DNA of 64,000 bases from Scilla litardierei (taxonomy: Eukaryota; Streptophyta; Magnoliopsida; Asparagales; Asparagaceae). The DNA lies in contig CM061142.1 in NCBI GenBank assembly GCA_030789695.1, forward strand, positions 155,530,714-155,594,713, given 5' to 3'. Within the stretch, counting starts at the first letter, position 1, and every line of letters starts with the position of its first letter. The position numbers and the translations under genes are program-made. The notes under the pieces were generated by a model, which was not told the DNA's origin, did not search any database, and saw only the letters and a program-made list of their open reading frames with translations. Shown one piece after another: positions 58,894 through 64,000 of the stretch.

Positions 58894-61800
58894 CTAAAGC
58901 TCGGATTCACCCATAATCCCCAATTCTCGACGCAACAGCACAAAGGAGTCTTCCTTGAGTGGTTTCATGAAAATCTCGACGATTTGCTTCTGGGTTTCAA
59001 CGTACACTAAAATGATGTCCTTTTTAGCAACATGATCATCTAAGAAATGGTGACGGACATCTATGTGTTTAGAACGGGAATGGTGTACCGGATTCTTAGA
59101 GAGACATATTGCACTTTGGTTGTCCACCATGATAGGGCAAGTATCACAGTTTATACCAAAGTCTTTAAGAGTGTGTCTCATCCAAAGAACCTAAGCACAC
59201 GCGGCACCGGCGGCAATATATTCCGCCTCGGTGGTTGAAAGTGATACGGAATTCTGCTTCTTGGAAAACCAAGAGACAAGAGAATTTCCTATAAAATGGC
59301 AAGTGCCGCTAGTACTTTTCCTGTCGGATTTGCATCCTGCATATCTGCGTCACTATATGAGATTAACTCATATGTGCTAGACTTTGGATAAAGTAATCCG
59401 AAGTCGAGTGTGTAACTTAAATAACGGAAAATACGTTTTACCGCTACTAAGTGAGATTCCTTAGGTTGAGACTGATAACGAGCACATACACATACGACAA
59501 ACATAATATCGGGCATACTAGCAGTGAGATATAATAAACTACCTATCATACCTCGATATAGACGAATGTCTACATATTTACCGCCTGAATCTTTATCAAG
59601 ATGTGTAGTTGTGCTCATTTGAGTCTTCTTCCCGGAGGCATTCTCCATTCTAAATCGCTTTAGCAACTTCACCGTGTACTTGGTTTGGTGGATGAAGATT
59701 GCATCGTTCATTTGACGAATTTGGAGACCTAAGAAATATTTGAGCTCACCCATGTGGCTCATCTCAAATTGATCCTTCATAACATTAGAAAACTCTTCGC
59801 AAAGAGTGACGTTAGTAGCACCGAAAATGATATCATCAATATAAATTTGAACTAAAATAATATCATTATTCGAATACTTAACAAATAATGTAGAATCAAC
59901 TTCACCCATTTTAAAACCCAAATCCAAAAGAAAGTTCTTTAGGCGGTCATACCAAGCTCGAGGAGCTTGTCTCAAACCGTAAAGGGCTTTCTTAAGTTTG
60001 AAAACATGATTTGGAAAATTTTCATTTATAAAACCCGGAGGTTGAGAAACGTAAACTTCCTCAACATCTCCATTTAAAAACGCACTTTTTACATCCATTT
60101 GAAAGAGTTTAAAATCTTTATGGCATGCAAAAGATAATAATAATCTAATAGATTCTAATATAGCTACCGGAGCAAAGGATTCTTCGAAATCTATACCTTC
60201 CTCTTGCCGGTAGCCTTGAGCTACTAACCGAGCTTTGTTCCGGACGACGATTTGGTTTTCGTCGGTCTTGTTCTTGAAAATCCACTTCGTTCCTATAACG
60301 GTGTGGTTCTTCGAAGGCAATGGAACATGCTCCTAAACCTCATTCCTCTCGAATTGAATGAGTTCCTCTTCCATGGCAAGGATCCAAGCACTATCTTCGC
60401 ATGCTTCGTTAATATTCTTTGGCTCTATTGAGGAGGCAAACACACAATGAGCGAAGTAGTTGACTTGAGATCTCGTCTTGACACTATCATGTATGTTGCC
60501 AATGACTTACTCATGGGGATGGTCACGAACTGTATGAAGCCGTTTGGGAATTCCCTGATCACAAGGAACATTCTCAAAAGATTCATTAGTAGGGTTAGTA
60601 TCAATATACTCAATAGAATTAGAATTACCAATAGAATCACATAAGACATCCATGGAGTCATCATCATTAGTAATTCTAGTAGGGACAAAGCCTTCATTAA
60701 ATGAAACATGAAGTGATTCCTCGATCGTTGAGGTTCGTTTGTTGTATATCCGGTAGGCTTTGCTACGGGAGGAATATCCAACAAATATCCTCTCATCGGA
60801 TCTTGGATCAAATTTGTCCAAGCTACCATACATGTTTTTAATAAAACATTTTGCGCCGAAAACATGAAAATGTTTAACTTGAGGCAATCTACCAAACAAC
60901 AATTCATAACAAGTTTGTTTGGTGCCGGGCCTCAAAAGTATTCTATTAAACACATAGCAAGCTGTGTGTACCGCTTCCGCCCAAAATTGATGGCCAAGTT
61001 GGCTATCATCAAGCATAGTGCGAGCACATTCCACTAGCGTCCTATTCTTCCTCTCAACAACACCATTTTGAGGGGGTGCACGAGGGAAAGAAAAGGTGTG
61101 AGTAATACCAACTTCATCACAAAAATTTGAGAAAGACTCATTCTCAAATTCCCCTCCATGATCACTACGAATAGTGACAATGGTGGTTCAATGAGATTTT
61201 GTACTTTCTTAACAAATATTGTGAAGTTTTCAAAAGCATCATTTTTATTACTTAAGGAAAATACCCAAGTAAATCTAGAAAAGTCATCAACGATGACAAG
61301 TCCATATCGTGCATTTCCTAATGAAGCAACTCTAGTTGGCCCAAACAGATCTAGATGTAAAAGCTCTAGAGGCCGCTTAGATGAAATGCTTTTCTTAGGT
61401 TTAAAAGACGATTTAGGAAGCTTGCCTCGTTGACACGAGTCACAAAAGCTTTTCTATTGAAAGACAAGCTTAGGAAATCCTTTAATAGAATTTAACTTGG
61501 AAAGCTTAAAAAGTGTTACAAAGTTCACATGACCAAAACGTCGATGCCATAAGTGTTGTTCACTTGTGTTGGCAATGAGACATTGTTCATGCGATTTTGG
61601 AAGATCTAATATATAGATATCCTAATGGCGTGTGCCAGAGAATAATACATCATTAGTATTTTTATTCAAAATATGGCACATTCCTTTTGCAATGCTAACT
61701 TTGTAACCTTTGTCACAAAGTTGGCTTATTGAAATAAGATTGTGGTTTAATCCTTTAACAAGGTAAACATCACTTATTAATTGTTTAGAATGATTACCTA

Positions 61801-61960
61801 CTTTACCAACACCAATGATGGTTCCGCTCTCGTTGCCTCCAAAGATGACTCGGTTCCCATTTGCAATGGGCACCACTCCGGAGAGCAATTGAGCATCACC
61901 CGTCATGTGTTTTGAACACCCGCTATCAAGTATCCAATTATTCTTGGAGCTAAATTTGGA
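58894..61960 (-). pseudogene. pol: S4 pol (protease, integrase, reverse transcriptase, RNase H)
   Basis: From the right: protease WILDSGCSKHMTGD (about 61905-61945) and [16 protein letters not shown]. The integrase zinc region near 61430-61600 is broken by stops. Integrase end and linker span 61034-60507 (ARTMLDDSQLGHQFWAEAVH). Reverse transcriptase is open 60320-59289 with [32 protein letters not shown] (apparently one residue short) and the site IYIDDIIFG (about 59830-59844). A single-base shift in [12 protein letters not shown] at about 59335 ends that frame. The RNase H tail is open 59181-58894 with NPVHHSRSKHIDVRHHFLDD. Best-preserved minus-strand pol in the window, but not functional. 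Confidence 0.85.
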
Positions 61961-62043
61961 TTTGTTGCTCCGTTTCTTTTTCTTGAGTACCTAAAGATAA
62001 GACATATCATTCCATGGTACCCAAGGTCATTGGGTCCTAAAGA

Positions 62044-62498
62044 TTAGACCTTTGGAAGCCAAGTCCAATTGGACTTAGACTTCCCCACATAATCATCATT
62101 ATGCACTACATTCATGAAATAAGAATTCATGTAAGCTTGTTTTTCATGCATATTGGTGTTCTTCGGGCCCCAAATAGTGAATATTTTGGGAACCCTATTC
62201 CTATTGGGAGCATGCATACGTTGTTGATTTCTACGTGATGCATGTCGTGAATATGCATATGGCACATGATGAAATGGTGGTGGAATCATATGATATGGTG
62301 CATGAAGATAATTGTTCATATGATAATGTGGATGAGCATATGCATATGGAGGAACACGTACGTGAGGGTGTCTCACTTGGTGTGCACGTGCTCGAGGACG
62401 TGGTGCATAAAAATCATCATAATTGTGAACCGGTGGAGTAGGATGTGTGTTCCTACGTGGCATGGTATTGGTGTACATAAATGCATGACCCTTCTTTG
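62044..62498 (-). pseudogene. S4 gag C-terminal tail
   Basis: About 150 codons begin at the insertion border (GHAFMYTNTMPRRNTHPTPP) and give the His/Tyr/Pro-rich tail with HPHYHMNNYLHAPYHM, then IWGPKNTNMHEK and WTWLPKV before TAA 62044-62046. It aligns with the gag tails of S2 and S3. The capsid, zinc knuckle and coiled coil are beyond the inserted element, outside the window. Confidence 0.82.
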
Positions 62499-62999
62499 TG
62501 TTGGGGTTTTGGCGGACCCCCAGAGCTCGGATCTGTGTCCGTCCTAAGTCGGACGGACCACAGAGGCACAAAAGCGCAGCGGAAAACCGAAATTCAAAAA
62601 TTTCTAGACTAGCTAAACTATTTAGCTAGGCTCTGGGGAGCCAGAACCTAGCCCGATCTATGCCAACTTGGGGTGGATCTGACCACCCCAAGAGGGATCT
62701 ACTCTAAAGCGGTTAACTAAATCTACACTACAAATTACTTAACCACATACCCGGAATCTTGGCCCTGGAGCATGCAAGATGTACCACACCGTCCTCAAAA
62801 GCTCCTCTAGCCGAGCCGCTTTGACTCGATCCGCCTGAGCTGCCTCGCACCCTCGCACCGATCCGCCCGAGCCGATTTTCGTCTCTGAGCCGATCACACG
62901 CGGTAGAAAGTTTCACTTGAGAAGAACCCGCGTCTTAGACGTCCGGATCAAGAATCCAAACCCCCTTCGTAGTCTTGCTAGGACTACTCCGGAGAACAT

Positions 63000-63036
<37 letters not shown>

Positions 63037-64000
63037 AGTCGTCGATCGAGCTTGCTCTAAAAATCTGGAGCTACTCGATCGATGGCTTGGTGTGTTTTTC
63101 AACGAAGAGAGTGCACCCCTATTTATATAGGGAGTCGGCACTCACTCTCTCGTTGCGAGCAATGTGGGACATTCCGCAAGAGGGAGAAAAATTCAATTAA
63201 GCCAATTTGGCTTAATTTCAAGTTAAAGTGAGCTTTTCATAAAAGCAAACTTTAACTAATTAATTCTCCTTGCACATTAAACTTTAGACACCAAACAAGC
63301 TATCAATCCGAAGAGCTTCAAATGGTGAACGCGTAGGAACCGATGGTGAAGAATTTCGACTTCGTTTGACCCCTCAAACAATTGCTCAAATTTGAGCAAA
63401 TTATCAAAATTCGTAGCCGTCATTTGGGGTTTCAAAAAACCCTAAAACAACTAAGACACGAACACTACTCGGTGTGAGACCCTACAGCCTGACCTTACTA
63501 CAGGTTGGGGCTCAGAACCCCGAGACGACAGTCACTACGAGCAGTAGCTGTCGTCCCTGTTTCAGAATCATCATTACATGATCGACCCTTTGACAAAAGT
63601 ATCATTGGGTTTGTATTGGCTGTGTTAGTGACGAACTCTGTTAGCCGTAGTCCCTTCGTCAAGACTGTGTTCTTGTTGGCCTAGGGTATGGTTTACTGTC
63701 AACCCTATTAGAAAACATTGGTCAGTATACGACGGTCTTTATTATATATACGTTGTACTTATTACAACGCACCCCGGCCGAGGATTAACCTAAAGACCGT
63801 ACTGAGCCAGTAACACTAACTTCCCTTTAACGGAAGTGACGAATCCCATCTTAGTCATCTACTCGCCTCGAGAGCTTCGGGTGCAGCTCAACCTAAGATC
63901 TTTCAGCAGGCCTGGCCTCGAAGCTAGATCATGGGTCTAAGCTACACCGTTCATTCACATGCTTGTACGAATGACTTCAGGTCTTAAGGACCAGCTAACC
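62499..64000 (-). repeat. LTR of a further element inserted in S4 gag (runs off the window)
   Basis: TGTTGGGGTTTTGGCGG begins abruptly inside the S4 gag codons. A TATATAAAT box on the minus strand at about 63119-63130 and a (GA)n run at 63002-63032 lie within. No primer site, polypurine tract or gene is seen up to 64000, so the LTR is at least 1.5 kb. Orientation is taken from the TATA box. The element family is not recognised. Confidence 0.6.

Larger units (their letters stand above)
53821..62498 (-). mobile_element. S4: minus-strand Sirevirus with envelope-like gene, gag cut by another element
   Basis: The order on the minus strand is gag tail (62498-62044), pol (to 58894), leader with GA run and hairpins, envelope-like gene (58079-56475), 3' non-coding region with polypurine blocks, 3' LTR (55546-53821). 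The LTR is related to those of S3. At 62498 the gag is interrupted by the TGTTGGGG LTR start of another element, and the rest lies outside the window. It inserted into a Helitron; CTATT (53816-53820) would be its target duplication. Confidence 0.85.

Overview
This 64 kb window is nuclear DNA from a flowering plant. It consists almost entirely of nested transposable elements. I found no convincing host gene, rRNA, tRNA or CRISPR array. Plant origin follows from the element types: Sirevirus-like Ty1/copia elements with iMet-tRNA primer sites, Tat-like and Tekay/Del-like Ty3 elements, a CACTA (En/Spm) element with a TNP2 transposase, small Helitrons, and foldback MITEs. A degenerate telomere-like array of mostly TTAGGG units (not the usual plant TTTAGGG) would fit Asparagales. 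That is only a hint, because the array sits inside a transposon. Family names below come from motif reading, not from a search.

Left part (1-15.4 kb): a minus-strand Tat-like Ty3 element has its 5' LTR at 13435-14526, a primer site, and a gag-protease frame. A tandem array of about 211 bp units (1-773) lies where reverse transcriptase would be expected. A complete plus-strand Sirevirus (S1, 2182-11848) is inserted in its gag, flanked by ACGAC on both sides. The Ty3 element itself is inserted in the reverse transcriptase of an older plus-strand copia element, whose tail and 3' LTR follow at 14527-15379.

Middle part (15.4-34 kb): a MITE with a duplicated half, a decayed minus-strand CACTA-type gene interrupted by two foldbacks and long (TA)n runs, and a plus-strand Tekay-like Ty3 element (18590-23380). 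That element is cut in its reverse transcriptase by a minus-strand Sirevirus (S2, 23381-34031). S2 keeps decayed gag, pol and envelope-like genes, and its 3' LTR region carries three related foldbacks and a small Helitron.

Right part (34-64 kb): a plus-strand CACTA element starts at 34032 inside the S2 LTR. It contains subterminal repeats, the TTAGGG-like array, a gag-only Sirevirus with two full LTRs (S3, 35244-42415), a TNP2 gene split by a Tekay-like remnant (43129-47195), and a second gene with four tandem micro-exons. Beyond it lies a Helitron end cut by another minus-strand Sirevirus (S4, 53821-62498). S4 has pol and a nearly open envelope-like gene, and is itself cut by the LTR of a further element (62499-64000+).

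The genes work only as parts of mobile elements: gag forms particles, pol copies and integrates, TNP2 excises. The most unusual signals are arrays of short inverted repeats in LTRs and before the envelope-like genes, the exactly repeated 54-nt micro-exons, the gag-only element with a palindromic second primer site, and the TTAGGG-type array.
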